From NCBI GenBank assembly GCA_002943765.1, contig PQWQ01000007.1:1242501-1306500 (forward strand): DNA of 64,000 bases. The letters are read 5' to 3'. The stretch is from Psoroptes ovis (Eukaryota > Arthropoda > Arachnida > Sarcoptiformes > Psoroptidae). Below the pieces are notes generated by a model. The model did no database searches, was not told where the DNA came from, and saw nothing but the letters and a program-made list of their open reading frames with translations. This document shows positions 49,108-60,353 of the stretch, piece by piece. A program made the translations under genes and the position numbers. Position 1 is the first letter of the stretch; the number at the start of each line of letters is the position of its first letter.

Positions 49108-51436
49108 TCAAATATATTCCATAATTTTTCGAAATAATCTTTCATTATTTTCATTTGATTTGTTGAAAACATTTTCATACAATGATAATTGTGTTTGTAG
49201 TACTGATTGTGGATTTTTTTCACCAACACATATTTGTTGTAATTCCAGTTCCAATTGTGATCGCAAAAATGGTTTCATCATCATTTCATTTTGTATATTT
49301 AAATATGCTTCATATATGCCAATACCTAAACCTTCAGGTTTTAATCGACGATCATCCATTTGTGATATATATTTTCGATCTTTAATTTTTTCAATATGTT
49401 CAGCATGTGTTGCATCAGTACCGATACCGAATTTTTCCATCAATGCAATCAAATCAGATTCAGTTAATAATTCTGGTGCTGTTGTTTGTCCTTCTTTCAT
49501 CAGAATTGAATCTGGTTTAAAATGTTCATCAATTTTAAATTCAGCTAATTGTTTTTCACTCCAATAATCATATTTATAAACTTCTAAATAATTTTTTTCA
49601 ATTATTCTTAATCCTTTTAAATGAAATTTTTCATCATTAATTATGATTGAAATTTTTTCTTCAGAACCGATAGCATCGGCCCAACAACAAGCCAAAAAAT
49701 GTCTTGTAATTAATTCATATATTTTTCTTTGTTCAACATTCGAAAGATTTGTAGCCGGTTTTGTTGGATGAATGGGTGGATGTGCTTGATCTGATTTGTT
49801 TCCTAATTAAAGATGAAAAGAAAATTAAGGGAAAATATTCAACAGTCAAAAACAAGAAAATCATTAATAATGAACATCATTAAAATCATAAAATTAAAAA
49901 TTAAAATTTAAAATTGATAAATTATATGAATTTGTTTTTTTTTTCGATATAAAAATCCAATTGAATCATTAATTTCATTTTTTTTTCGATGATTAATGAA
50001 ATCATATTCATATTCTAAGATATGAATGAGAATATTCATTTTATCACTGATAATGATATTAATAATGATAATGATAATGAATTCAATTGAAATGAAACAT
50101 TTAAATTAATATTTCATTTTATACAAAATGATTATTATCAAAATCATTACCATTTCTTGGATTTGCACCTCCTCGTTCTAGAATACGATTTGCATATTGT
50201 CCCCATTGTTCATTATTACATTGTGATTGTATTAAATCATTTAGTTTTATTTCGGGCGGGAATTTATTTGTTTCCGTTCTCGGGTAGCTAATATAACCAA
50301 GATTATAAAGACGTTCAGCTGCTTGCATTGCATTTTTTGCATTAATTTTCAATTTAGATGATGCTAAACGTTCAAATGTTACCGTATCCATCGGTTGTGG
50401 ACGATATTTTTTTACATTACGTTTATTTACATTTATTACTTTTGCTTCAGTATTTTCCATTATTTTTGCCAATATTGCTAAACAAGATCGTTGATCAAAC
50501 AAACGTTTACGTTCCCATGTGAATGTACATTTAATGTCATTACGTTTGACATTTGTTTCGATATACCAGAATGGTTGTGGCTTAAATTCTTCACGTTCTT
50601 TCCAACGTTCAACAACAAATCCTAATGTTGGAAATTGACAACTACCATAGCTGATTATTTGTTTATTCAGGCTTGGTACTTTTTTCTGTAAACCTAATGT
50701 TAAAAATCTTGTGAATGCTGCACCAATACGCAGATCTAATTGTTGTCTGATATCGACAGCATCTTAAAGAAATAATTATATTGAACGAGAATAATTTATC
50801 ATAAATGAAATAATTACCTGAAACTTTTTTATCAGGAGCTGTCAACGAATTGATGGCTCTGAATATCGCAGCGCCAGTGATTTCAGAAAAATGTGCACGC
50901 AATACTTTGATATTTGGCTTGATTGCTTGACAGATCTTAATTATTTCAAAACCAATGTTTTCACCTTCACGATCACAATCAGTCCATATGATTAATGCTT
51001 GACAATTTCTAACTTCACGTTCAATTGTTCGTTTGATTAATTTACACTGTTCATTACATGTTTCAACGATTGGAGCTTTGAATAATTGTTTTGGATCACA
51101 ACTATACCATTGGCTATATTCGTGTACAAAATCATAATTCAAAAGATGGCCAGAAACTGAGGTCATAATCATATGACATTTTTGATTATTCAATGCAGGT
51201 ATCGATTGTTGTAATTGGAAATCATAAATTTTATTAAATTTAGAATATCCTTCACGTCTTTGTGATGTACCTCGACTAAGAATGTTGGCAACATTTTTTG
51301 CTACATCATTTTTTTCGGCTACATTTAATACTTTCATCATCGTTTGGTCATATGAGATGATCGTTGATAATTTTTTATTACATGTTGATATGATTGTTTT
51401 TGTTATTTTGAAAACATTTAATTTAGTGAATAACAT
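49108..51436 (-). CDS. TOP3A: DNA topoisomerase III-alpha (type IA), 3 exons, lacks C-terminal zinc ribbons
   Basis: Type IA topoisomerase that cuts and passes single strands; with the BLM helicase and RMI1 it dissolves double Holliday junctions, and it also acts in mitochondria. Exons (minus): 51436-50818, 50762-50151, 49802-49108; introns 55 and 348 bp; about 641 residues. Seen: the N-terminal VLNVAEKND motif, REGYSKFNKIY, Toprim WTDCDREGENIGFE near 151-164, DAVDIRQQLDLRIGAAFTRF, ISYGSCQFPTLGFVVE, catalytic Tyr near residue 366 in ISYPRTET, AHPPIHPTK and LMEKFGIGTDATHAEHIEKI. The block order matches TOP3A rather than TOP3B. ATG 51436 gives an N-terminal extension rich in Lys/Ser/Thr that could target mitochondria; ATG 51340 (MMKVLNVAEKND) would give a nuclear form. 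The stop follows the catalytic core, so the zinc-ribbon region of animal TOP3A is missing, as in yeast Top3. Confidence 0.93.
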
Positions 51437-51662
51437 TTGAACATAACAGAATTTAAAAAAAAAAAAAATCAAAATTGCGCCAATCCAAAAATCAAAAACA
51501 AATTCAAAAAACACACATGTAAACACAGCAGCTATTTCAACATGAAAAGTTCTGAAAAAATTCAAATTTTTTATTGTCAAAATAGAGAATTTAAATTTTT
51601 GTAATTAAAAGTTATTATTTTAAAGATTAATCGATGATTTTTGAATGAAAATATTTTTTTTC

Positions 51663-52876
51663 TTAAAGATTACCACGACGTTGTTGTTCCATTTCAATTG
51701 ATTCGAATAATGTTTTAAAATTACCAGCACCAAAACCTTGATGATTACGACGTTGTATTACTTCCAAAAACAGAGTTGGACGATCTTGCATTGGTTTGGT
51801 GAATATTTGCAACAAATAACCATTATCATCATAATCGATAAGGATGCTCAATTTTTCCAACATTGCCATATCTTCCATCACTTTGGTTGGACTATTTTTA
51901 AGCTTTTCTCGTATCATTTCATAATATGTTTTTGGTGCTTTTAAAAATTCCATTCCACGTGCACGAAGATTACTGATTGCTATTTTAAAATATTGAGAAA
52001 TTTTAGAAACAAATCATAAATGAAAATCTAGCTAAATCAATTACCTGATATAATATCTTCAGTTCGTAATGCAATATGTTGTACACCGGCACCACCATAA
52101 TAATCAACATATTCTTGTATTTGACTTTTACGTTTAGCTGGTGCTGGTTCATTGATTGGCATTTTGATTGTTTCTTCATAATTAGCCATTACAATTGAAC
52201 GTAATGCAGAATATTCTGTATGCATTTGAGTATCATCAACTGACCAAAAACGATGGAATTGTAATACTTTTTCATACCATTGTGCAACATTTTCCATTTG
52301 ATTATCAGGTTGATTACCTACAACATGATCAATGTGAAGCAAACCAATCGAAGGTAATGTTGAAAGAAAATGATCAATTTCTAATTCTGGTTTCTTATAT
52401 CCAGGCAAAAATGCACCATTATAATTACGACGATCAATTAATTTATGAACAGTATCGCCATATGTTTGTATTGATGCCATTTTCACTGATCCAAATTCAT
52501 CCATATCTTCATGTATTTCTTCGACAATTTTACCACCACGTTTACGTGCAACATCGACAATATATTCAATGTCTTCGACATCGAATGCAACAATTTTAAC
52601 GCCATCACCATGTTTTATAAGATGATCGCTCATCGATGTATGTACTGGATTTAATTGTGATTGAAATTCGAATACGATTTTATTCTGTTGTACCACATGG
52701 CTAACAATATCACGGCTTCCAGTTTCTAAACCTTTATAAGCCAAAGGTTTAAAACCCATATGTACACAATAATATGTTGCCGCTTGTTTAGCATTACCAA
52801 CGATAAATGTTACATGATCAAATTGAATAAAACGGCCACGCTCTGGTTTCGGTCCTTTATCCGTGTATGATGTCAT
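51663..52876 (-). CDS. HPD: 4-hydroxyphenylpyruvate dioxygenase, 2 exons
   Basis: Non-haem Fe(II) dioxygenase that turns 4-hydroxyphenylpyruvate into homogentisate, the second step of tyrosine breakdown. Exons (minus): 52876-52045 and 51979-51663; a 65-bp intron splits an Ala codon; the product is 382 residues, close to the usual 380-395. Two vicinal-oxygen-chelate domains are visible. Iron ligands by family pattern: H184 in HIDHVVGN, H267 in VQHIALRT and E350 in FLEVIQR. The C-terminal GFGAGNFKTLFESIE helix that closes the active site is present. The start is the only ATG giving the SYTDKGPKPERGRFIQFDHV N-terminus. TOP3A lies 226 bp downstream on the same strand; there is no functional link. 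Confidence 0.96.
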
Positions 52877-54422
52877 TTTTTTTTAGAAAATTTAATATTC
52901 AATTAAACACCAAAAAAAAGCAATGAAATTGATAATTGAAAGTTTCGAAATGAAATGAAATTGAAATTCCATCTAAAATAGAATCACATCTTATGAATAT
53001 ATACGAAATTTTCCATTTCCAATCAAATGAGAATCGTCCTTCAACCATTGAAAATGTATTGCAATAAATTATATTCATTACCATTTCATTACACGCACTG
53101 CCATTATCGATTGATTTCATCTTTCAAACGTTATTGATGTCAATATTATTATCATCATCATCATCATCATAATGTATAATAAGTCAAAATTGAGTGAAAT
53201 AGAAAAAACTGGTCTAGCCACTTCCATTCAATCGTTGATGATTGAAAATTATCATCAAAATAATGACAAATATATATCCATTAAAACATATGATTTTTTG
53301 AAATTATCAAGTTTTTCTTATACGTAAGACCGATTGACAACCACAATCAATGATGATCAACATCATCATCATCATAGATGTTTGATAATTATTTAAATGG
53401 CAAACAAAAAAAAAATTCAAAGGTATTTTCTAGAAAATTATCATCATCAACATCATGAACAACAACGACAACAACAAATATTTTGATTCAACTTACAAAT
53501 GAATGAATGAATTAATTAATTAATTTCATAAATTTCAAGGTAAACATCTACATAGATTTTATCACAGATTAGTGCATCTTCAATATGGAAAAATATTTTG
53601 TTTCAATTTTAATTTGAAGCATTAAAACAAAAACAAAAAAACAAAAACATTCATAAACACATAGTTTTGTATGAATGATGATTTGTATGATTGAGTGATT
53701 AATCGAGGAATTAATCGAGGCAATTTTTTTTTTAATTATTCAATTATTCATTCACTCATTAATATTTGAATGCATTGAATCAATATGAAAAATCAAAAAA
53801 AGGGAGAATGTTTTCACTTCATTTTATCACTCATATTCAGAGGTAATAATAATAATTTTAATTTATTATCATTTTTTTTGTTGATTTTTGAAAAAATGTT
53901 TTTGCCATTATTAATAATAATAATAATAATTTGATGATGATAATAATAATAATTAATAATTCATGATCAATTATGTAAAAGAGAAAAAAATGGTAAATTT
54001 AATGAAAATGAATTTAGTGAAATGAAAATAGGAAAATGAAGAAGAATATTTTGCCAATATTTCATATGTTTGTGATTATCATTAATTATGATTACAAGTT
54101 AATTTATATAATAAAAAAAAAGAAGAGAAGAGACCACAAAAGAAAAATGTTTATGTATGTGTGTATGGGGTGGTGGTGGTTGTTACACACACACACACAC
54201 ACAAAATTCATTATCATCATTATAACTGTAATTATTTTGTGTTTAAATTATTCATATTTATTAAAGGTATGTATGTATGTATGTATGTGTTAAAATGTTG
54301 TATTTGAAAAATTGAATAAAAATGTTTTTTTTTTGGTGTATTGATGAATTTTTTTTTTGATATCTTGAAGCCATTTATATCGATTAATGGGAGAAAAAAA
54401 AATCTTGAGAGTTGTCGATGAT
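52877..54422. other. Intergenic stretch between HPD and UAP56
   Basis: Upstream of HPD on the minus strand, so its promoter should be near 52880-53150; no clear TATA box. The rest holds CAT runs (53150-53170), AAT runs, a CA run at 54183-54203 and a (GTAT)n run at 54267-54288. No gene seen. Confidence 0.6.
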
Positions 54423-57360
54423 TTATTTATCTTCAACTATTTTGAAAATTTAAAAAAAAAATTCAATTAATCATGAGAATGATGATTGAATGATTAATAC
54501 GATACTTACAATAAGTAGAGACTTCAATATCAGCAGGCATTTCTGGAATTGATACATCGAATCGATCTTGTACACTGTTCAATACTTTTGCATCACTTTC
54601 ATCGCTAACAAATGTGATTGCCAAGCCTTTTGTACCGAAACGGCCTGCACGAGCAACACGATGTAAATATGTATCGCTGTCTTCGGGCATATCATAATTG
54701 AATACAATGTTCACACGTTCAATATCCATACCACGGCCAAAAAGATTCGTCGCTACTAAAATACGTTTTTGAAAATCTTTAAATTGTTGATAACGTGATA
54801 ATCGTTCTTCTTGTGTCATAGCGCGATGAATAGCGATGGCTGGAAAATTTTGTTCAACCAATAAATTCGCCAATGCAACACAACGTTGTACACTTTTGAC
54901 AAATATTACCACCTGAATAATTTGAGAAAATAAATGAAATGTATGAAATACATATTAATATGCAAATGAGATAGAAAAAATTCATAATCATGATAAATAT
55001 GCATAACAATAATTAATTTCCGAATACTTTAGCACTCAAAATCAAAATAATTATATGATAATAAGTGACTCTAAGCTTCGGGTAATTATGATAATCAATA
55101 AATCGAGTAAAATCAAAATTAAAATAATAAATTTTACCTGATTGAATTCTAAATCATCAAGTATTTGAAACAATTTTCGATTCTTTTCTGAATCCTTGAG
55201 TTTGACATAATATTGTTGTAGACCATGTAATGTGAGTTTAGTTTCATCCACATAAACTTCCATTGGCTGTTCGATAAAATGATGATCAAACATAGAAGAA
55301 AAGAATAAAATAAAATAAAATAAAACATTAATGATTGAATCACAATTAATCAATAAATTTATGTTCGAATACTATTTGAATGTGATATAGCGAATAATAT
55401 ATAGTGAATGCTGTTATAATCTGCCATTATTTTCATATTGTCATCGAATTTTTTTTTTTTTTTTTTTTTTTTTTGAAAAATATTCATTCAATTTTCTTCA
55501 TAATGTTTTTCATTATATTTTCATCATCATCATTGATTAAATGAATTCTTGATTCAAGTCATTTTGAATTAATTTAAAAATTATTCAAAATCATCGTTAA
55601 CGATTCATTAACGTGACATAGTTCGGTACATTAATATTGATAAAAAATTGTACAGCATAACAGCAACATTATTATCATTATCATAATCATCATCAACAGC
55701 AATTGTTGTTGTGATCATAAACATTGATCGTTGCAATTTTGATCCTAATTTAGATGAATTCAGGTTGTTTAGATCGTTCGATCGTGACCAAATTTCATTT
55801 TCATAAATTCTATGCATGAAAAATGCAGAATTGTTGAAATTTTTGTTGACTGCAGATATTTTAAACATTAACATTTGTATAAATCCCTAAGCGTAAAAAA
55901 CTTTCAACGTTGATTATCTTTTGTTTCTAGACATAATTGACGATATTAAATCACAGATATTCATCACAGATGGGTATGAAAATTTTGCCAGAATGGGAAT
56001 TCGTTTAAGCTGATTTTTTTTCTTTAGATAAAAACAAAATAATTATTTCGCAATTGATATGATGGCAGTCCAGATTTTGAATTGAAAAATTCACGGAAGA
56101 ATCATGGCATATGAAAAGATGAGATGAGCAGAATAATGAAAAAAAAAACAGAATGTTTGAAAAATTCAACTTTTCAAATTCATAACATTAACATGTGCCA
56201 GAAATATATAATCTAATATATAAATAAATAAATCTATTTATATATTTGAAAATTTAGCGCGTTATTGATGCTGTCGTTTTTTTTCTATGTTGTTCTTGTT
56301 GCTGCTGTCGTAATCGAATGCGAAATAATAATGAAAAATTTCAACAACAACAATTAATAATAGGCAGTAACATATCATCATTATATAATCGCTTCTGATT
56401 ATTATCATAAATCATATTCAAATCGCATGATATGTTTGATTCATGTGTAGACAACATTTTGCTTACATCTTGCATAAATTTTTTGCAAACTGGACGAATT
56501 TCCTTTGATAATGTAGCGCTGAACATCATTACTTGTTTTTCATGTGGTGTTGCTTTGAATATTTCTTGAACATCTCTTCGCATATCTGAAATATTGAGAG
56601 AAATTAATTTCAAATTCAAATAATTACAATAAAAATAGTCAAAACATACCAAGTTGTTCAAGCATTTTATCGCATTCATCCAAAATAAAATGTTTGATAT
56701 TTTTAAGGACTAATTTTTTATTACGAATCAATGCTAATATACGACCAGGTGTGCCGACAACAATATGCGGTGGTTTCATACGTAAAACTTTTTCATCATT
56801 GGTGATTGTTAGACCGCCGAAAAAGACTGCCACACGAATGTTTGGCATATATTTAGAGAAACGTTCATATTCTTTCGATATTTGAAACGCCAATTCACGA
56901 GTATGACACATGACCAATACAGATATTTGACCATCAACCGGATCCAATTGTTGCAATGTGGCCAATACAAATACAGCCGTTTTACCCATACCAGATTTTG
57001 CTTGACAAAGTATATCCATACCCAATATCGCTTGCGGTATACATTCATGTTGTACTTCACTATGATATTAGTATTTAAAAAAGACAAAAATAATTGAAAA
57101 TGTTATTTTCATTATCTCAAACAATGCAATGAAAAAACATACCTAGGATGTTCAAAACCACAATCAACGATAGCACGTAATAATTCAGGTTTTAATAGAA
57201 AATCACGGAAACCGCTTGAATGTATTGATACATAACCAGCTTTTTTTGTATCATTTACTGTACCATTATTATTGGTTTGATTATTAGATAAATCACCAAC
57301 AATCGGTGCTTGTTCTTCATCTTCTTCATAATCTAACAAATCATTATCATTATCAGCCAT
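54423..57360 (-). CDS. DDX39B: DEAD-box RNA helicase UAP56/DDX39B (Hel25E), 6 exons
   Basis: ATP-dependent RNA helicase of spliceosome assembly that also recruits export factors (TREX) in the nucleus. Exons (minus): 57360-57143, 57059-56650, 56585-56467, 55266-55138, 54912-54510, 54436-54423; the sum is 430 residues against the usual ~428. Seen: [30 protein letters not shown] split over exons 1-2; Walker A SGMGKT at about 95-100; the UAP56-specific DECD box at 200-203; SAT at 232-234; HRVARAGRFGTKG near 376. The last exon is only 14 nt: after the donor at 54509 the frame needs two bases, and a good polypyrimidine tract plus TAG supplies them, giving a VSTYFEDK end like the family's short tail. 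Intron 3 is unusually long (1,200 bp). Transcribed divergently from SOD2. Confidence 0.95.
55267..56466 (-). other. 1.2-kb intron 3 of UAP56
   Basis: Separates the MQD and PMEVYV codons in the second RecA domain; donor GTAAGC at 56466, acceptor CAG at 55267-55269. The other introns of the gene are 64-225 bp. It carries a 26-base poly-T tract (55449-55474) and one open frame (55608-55874) that I do not recognise. Confidence 0.85.
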
Positions 57361-57911
57361 TATTAATGGTTTTTATTTGAAAATATTAATTAAATAAAAT
57401 CAAAAATAGTATGAAAAATGTAACTTTGAATCGAAAATTAATTAATTAGTTTTAGAAAAAACGAAATGTGTTTGAAACTAATTTGAAATAATGATTAAAT
57501 ATGAAGAAATCGGTGTGGTCTCTTTTTTTTGATTGAGTCAAATGAAATTAGAAAAACAAAGATGGTGGCCTGTAAATAGCGAAATGGAGAAAAAAAGCAT
57601 GAACCAATTTCGAGATTGCAGTCACAATGTTTAAAGCTTTAGCCTCTACTACGTAGAAAATTCATCTATACGTTTTTTGAGCATTTACATTGTGACTCTT
57701 GCATTCGGCATCAATGCAGCTATTTTCATCCAAATTTGTTCTCGAATGTCAAAATAGCCTTGTTTATAATTAATTTTTTTTTCGGAAAATATAAACAAGA
57801 TTTAAATCTTGGATTTATTTGATTAAAATTTTTATTTTCTTTTTCAAACATTGTTTTGAATATATATTCAAACCAAATAGATCAGTAAAATTTACCCGAT
57901 AATAGTGAAAA
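57361..57911. promoter_or_regulatory. Shared divergent promoter region of UAP56 and SOD2
   Basis: 551 bp separate the two start codons, which point away from each other. The middle, 57540-57760, is less repetitive and more G+C-rich than the flanks. It contains a perfect 10-bp inverted repeat, GTCACAATGT at 57621-57630 and ACATTGTGAC at 57688-57697. No TATA box is obvious on either side, consistent with housekeeping promoters. Confidence 0.5.
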
Positions 57912-58622
57912 ATGTTGTTTTCAATTGCAAATTCAGCATCAATGTTACGATGTCCTTCAATCGCAATGACAAGAACATTGATTGCACCAACATCAGTTTC
58001 GGTGCAACAAAAATGTAACAAAGTAACATTACCAGATCTTCCATATGATTATAATGCCTTAGAACCGGTAATATCGGCTGAAATAATGCAATTACATCAT
58101 AGTAAACATCATCAAGCATATGTTAATAATTTAAATATTTCATTGGATAAATTAGAAGAGGCTAAATCAAAAAATGATGTAAAAACAATCATTGAATTAG
58201 AACCGGCCATTCGTTTTAATGGTGGTGGTCATATTAATCATTCAATATTCTGGCATAATCTTGCACCGGTTGGAAAAAATGGTGAACCTAAAGGACAATT
58301 ATTGGAAGCAATCAATTCTTCATTTGGATCATTTGAAAATATGAAAGCACAAGTCAGTCAAAAAGCCATTGGTGTTCAAGGATCAGGTTGGGCATGGCTT
58401 GGTTGTTGTCCAAAAACGGGACGACTTAGTGCTGTTGCATGTCCTAATCAAGATCCATTGGCTGCAACAACCGGCTTAGTTCCATTGTTTGGTATTGATG
58501 TTTGGGAACATGCTTATTATTTACAATACAAAAATGTGAGACCAGATTACGTGAATGCCATTTGGAAAGTGGCTAATTGGAATGATATTGAACAACGATT
58601 CATGGCTGCCAAGCCAAAATAA
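57912..58622 (+). CDS. SOD2: Manganese superoxide dismutase, mitochondrial, single exon
   Basis: Converts superoxide to hydrogen peroxide and oxygen in the mitochondrial matrix. 236 residues, intronless. An N-terminal presequence of about 36 residues (Arg, Ser and Thr, almost no acids) precedes the mature start KVTLPDLPYDYNALEP. Metal ligands by family pattern: H62 (MQLHHSKHH), H110 (GGHINH), D196 and H200 (DVWEHAYY). The gateway Tyr (Y70) and the Gln of GVQGSGWAWLG (Q156) are present, as expected for the Mn/Fe family; mitochondrial targeting and the animal context favour Mn. It is the only + strand gene in the right half: head-to-head with UAP56 and tail-to-tail with the FERRY3-like gene, with 97 bp between the stop codons. 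Confidence 0.97.
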   Translation: MLFSIANSASMLRCPSIAMTRTLIAPTSVSVQQKCNKVTLPDLPYDYNALEPVISAEIMQLHHSKHHQAYVNNLNISLDKLEEAKSKNDVKTIIELEPAIRFNGGGHINHSIFWHNLAPVGKNGEPKGQLLEAINSSFGSFENMKAQVSQKAIGVQGSGWAWLGCCPKTGRLSAVACPNQDPLAATTGLVPLFGIDVWEHAYYLQYKNVRPDYVNAIWKVANWNDIEQRFMAAKPK

Positions 58623-58629
58623 ATGAACC

Positions 58630-58635
58630 AATAAA
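58630..58635 (+). promoter_or_regulatory. Polyadenylation signal AATAAA, SOD2
   Basis: AATAAA 7 bases after the SOD2 stop codon. A very short 3' UTR is implied, fitting the 97-bp gap to the convergent gene. Confidence 0.6.
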
Positions 58636-58719
58636 ATTTTAATACAATTCATTTGTAATTAATTTTTAAAAAAATATGATCTATAATTGATTATAATAAA
58701 CCTGCAATAGTTATTTTAA

Positions 58720-60345
58720 TTAGATATCATTTTTAGTTAAAAATAATGGATTTGATAAACGGAATACAGTCGGAAAAATGGATGATAAATTCTGGAATAA
58801 ATTTTGTGATATTCCTTTCGGTACAACAAACTGCAGTGTTTTATTTTCACTATCACTTATTGATAATAATGAAGACATTTCAATCATAAATCCTTTGACG
58901 CATTTCAAAATTAATTCTGCACGTTTTAAACACCATTGTATTGTAATATCTTCATACATTTCATCTATCAGCAATAACGGTATATAAATATTTGATATAT
59001 CATGAATGTAAACAATTTTTAAAATATTTCTCAAGCCAAGTATGATTGGGTGACGAGAATTTATCTCTGAATGTCGTATTGCATCTTCAGTCACAATATG
59101 AAAAACAACATGTGCCTCTGATAAATTAGAATGCTTGGTAATATAAACATCACCTGTTTTGAGACGATAATTTTGTCCATTTCGTTGTTTACTACTGTAT
59201 TTCATTGATGATCTCAAATGTTCCAAATCATTTTTAATCGATTCGATTTGTAAATCTAAACCAGGAAAATGATTTTCTGATGTATTCATGACCATTCGAG
59301 CAAATTCAGATTTTTTTGTTGCAGAACTTATCAAAGATTGATCGGCTAATAGTACAACCGCAGACAATGAATTTGAATATAGAGACATGGCTGTTTGAAT
59401 TCGGTGTGGTGTTGAAAGATTGCTGCAAAATTTCAACATATCAGCAGCAATTAATCTTAAATTATGAGTTGTTTTTAGTTGTGATCCAAGATTGATTGTA
59501 TAGCTTTCTTGCATTTCAAGTTCATCACTTATATCAACAAAATCAGAAAAGGAATTATCTTTGTCTTCATTCGAGACAATTTGATCATTTGAATTTGTTT
59601 TCAAATTTTGAGCTGTAGCATCTTCTTTCATTAAATCTTCATAAGTATTTTTAATCCAGGTATAAAATTCACGTTTCTGATCATTACGAATGTTGCGAAT
59701 TTTTTGTAGCCATTCATTGCGATTTTTCTCAGCTAAAGCAATATTTTTCTGTGTCAACAAATTTATTTCTTTTTCACTATATTGATTACTGATCAGTATA
59801 TCTTCGATTTTTTTATTCTGTTCTTGTGACAAAATATTCAGTGATTCATTTTTTTCATTCATCAAATTTCGTATGACATCAGAATTATGATTTTCCAATC
59901 GAATCAATTGCTGAGTCAATTTACCTGAATGTATAATTTTGTGATACATTGTATAGAATTCTTTTTCTGAAAAATCATCTTTAGATTCTTCGTTTTTGGA
60001 ATTTTGATTCTGTGATTTTATATCGGGTAAAGTAGAGCTATTTTTGAGTTTTTCAATGAATTGATTTGATTGATCTAAAAGTTTATGATGATTTTTCAGT
60101 ACAAATATTGAATTCTCACACTGAATTTGATCGATGTTCATGTCATAAAATGATTGCAATTTTTCCATAAGATCGTCTTCTAATTGATCATATATTTGAT
60201 GTTTTTTCATAAGTATATAACCATATTCTCTAATTGTTACATTAGGTTCAAATGGAATTTTGATGATCTCTTCAAATAAAATATCTGACGATGGTGATTG
60301 ATAATTGAATTGGAATTCTTTTACAGTACAATTGAGACAATCCAT
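58720..60345 (-). CDS. FERRY3: C12orf4/FERRY3-like protein, single exon
   Basis: 541 residues, no intron; human C12orf4 is of similar length (about 552). From general knowledge of the family it is a subunit of the FERRY complex, a Rab5 effector that links mRNAs to early endosomes. Seen: no signal peptide or membrane segment; predicted coiled coil about residues 130-240 (NEKNESLNILSQEQNKKIEDI, then KNRNEWLQKIRNIRNDQ); a more globular C-terminal half with TGDVYITKHSNLSEAHVVFH and a conserved-looking end QFVVPKGISQNLFQNLSS. I place it by overall length, order and C-terminal pattern; a search would decide. The start ATG (MDCLNC) lies 8 nt beyond the ATG12 stop, so both may be read from one transcript. 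Confidence 0.6.
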   Translation of the reverse strand: MDCLNCTVKEFQFNYQSPSSDILFEEIIKIPFEPNVTIREYGYILMKKHQIYDQLEDDLMEKLQSFYDMNIDQIQCENSIFVLKNHHKLLDQSNQFIEKLKNSSTLPDIKSQNQNSKNEESKDDFSEKEFYTMYHKIIHSGKLTQQLIRLENHNSDVIRNLMNEKNESLNILSQEQNKKIEDILISNQYSEKEINLLTQKNIALAEKNRNEWLQKIRNIRNDQKREFYTWIKNTYEDLMKEDATAQNLKTNSNDQIVSNEDKDNSFSDFVDISDELEMQESYTINLGSQLKTTHNLRLIAADMLKFCSNLSTPHRIQTAMSLYSNSLSAVVLLADQSLISSATKKSEFARMVMNTSENHFPGLDLQIESIKNDLEHLRSSMKYSSKQRNGQNYRLKTGDVYITKHSNLSEAHVVFHIVTEDAIRHSEINSRHPIILGLRNILKIVYIHDISNIYIPLLLIDEMYEDITIQWCLKRAELILKCVKGFMIEMSSLLSISDSENKTLQFVVPKGISQNLFQNLSSIFPTVFRLSNPLFLTKNDI

Positions 60346-60353
60346 GTTGATTA

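Noticed and set aside
49160..49567. 135-residue + strand frame over the last TOP3A exon
   Set aside because: Antisense shadow of a well-supported TOP3A exon.
51437..51580. Upstream extension of the TOP3A frame
   Set aside because: Hydrophobic, low-complexity sequence without family resemblance; likely 5' leader. ATG 51436 or 51340 is preferred.
55608..55874. 88-residue minus-strand frame in UAP56 intron 3
   Set aside because: Not in frame with flanking exons; no helicase motif or other family recognised.
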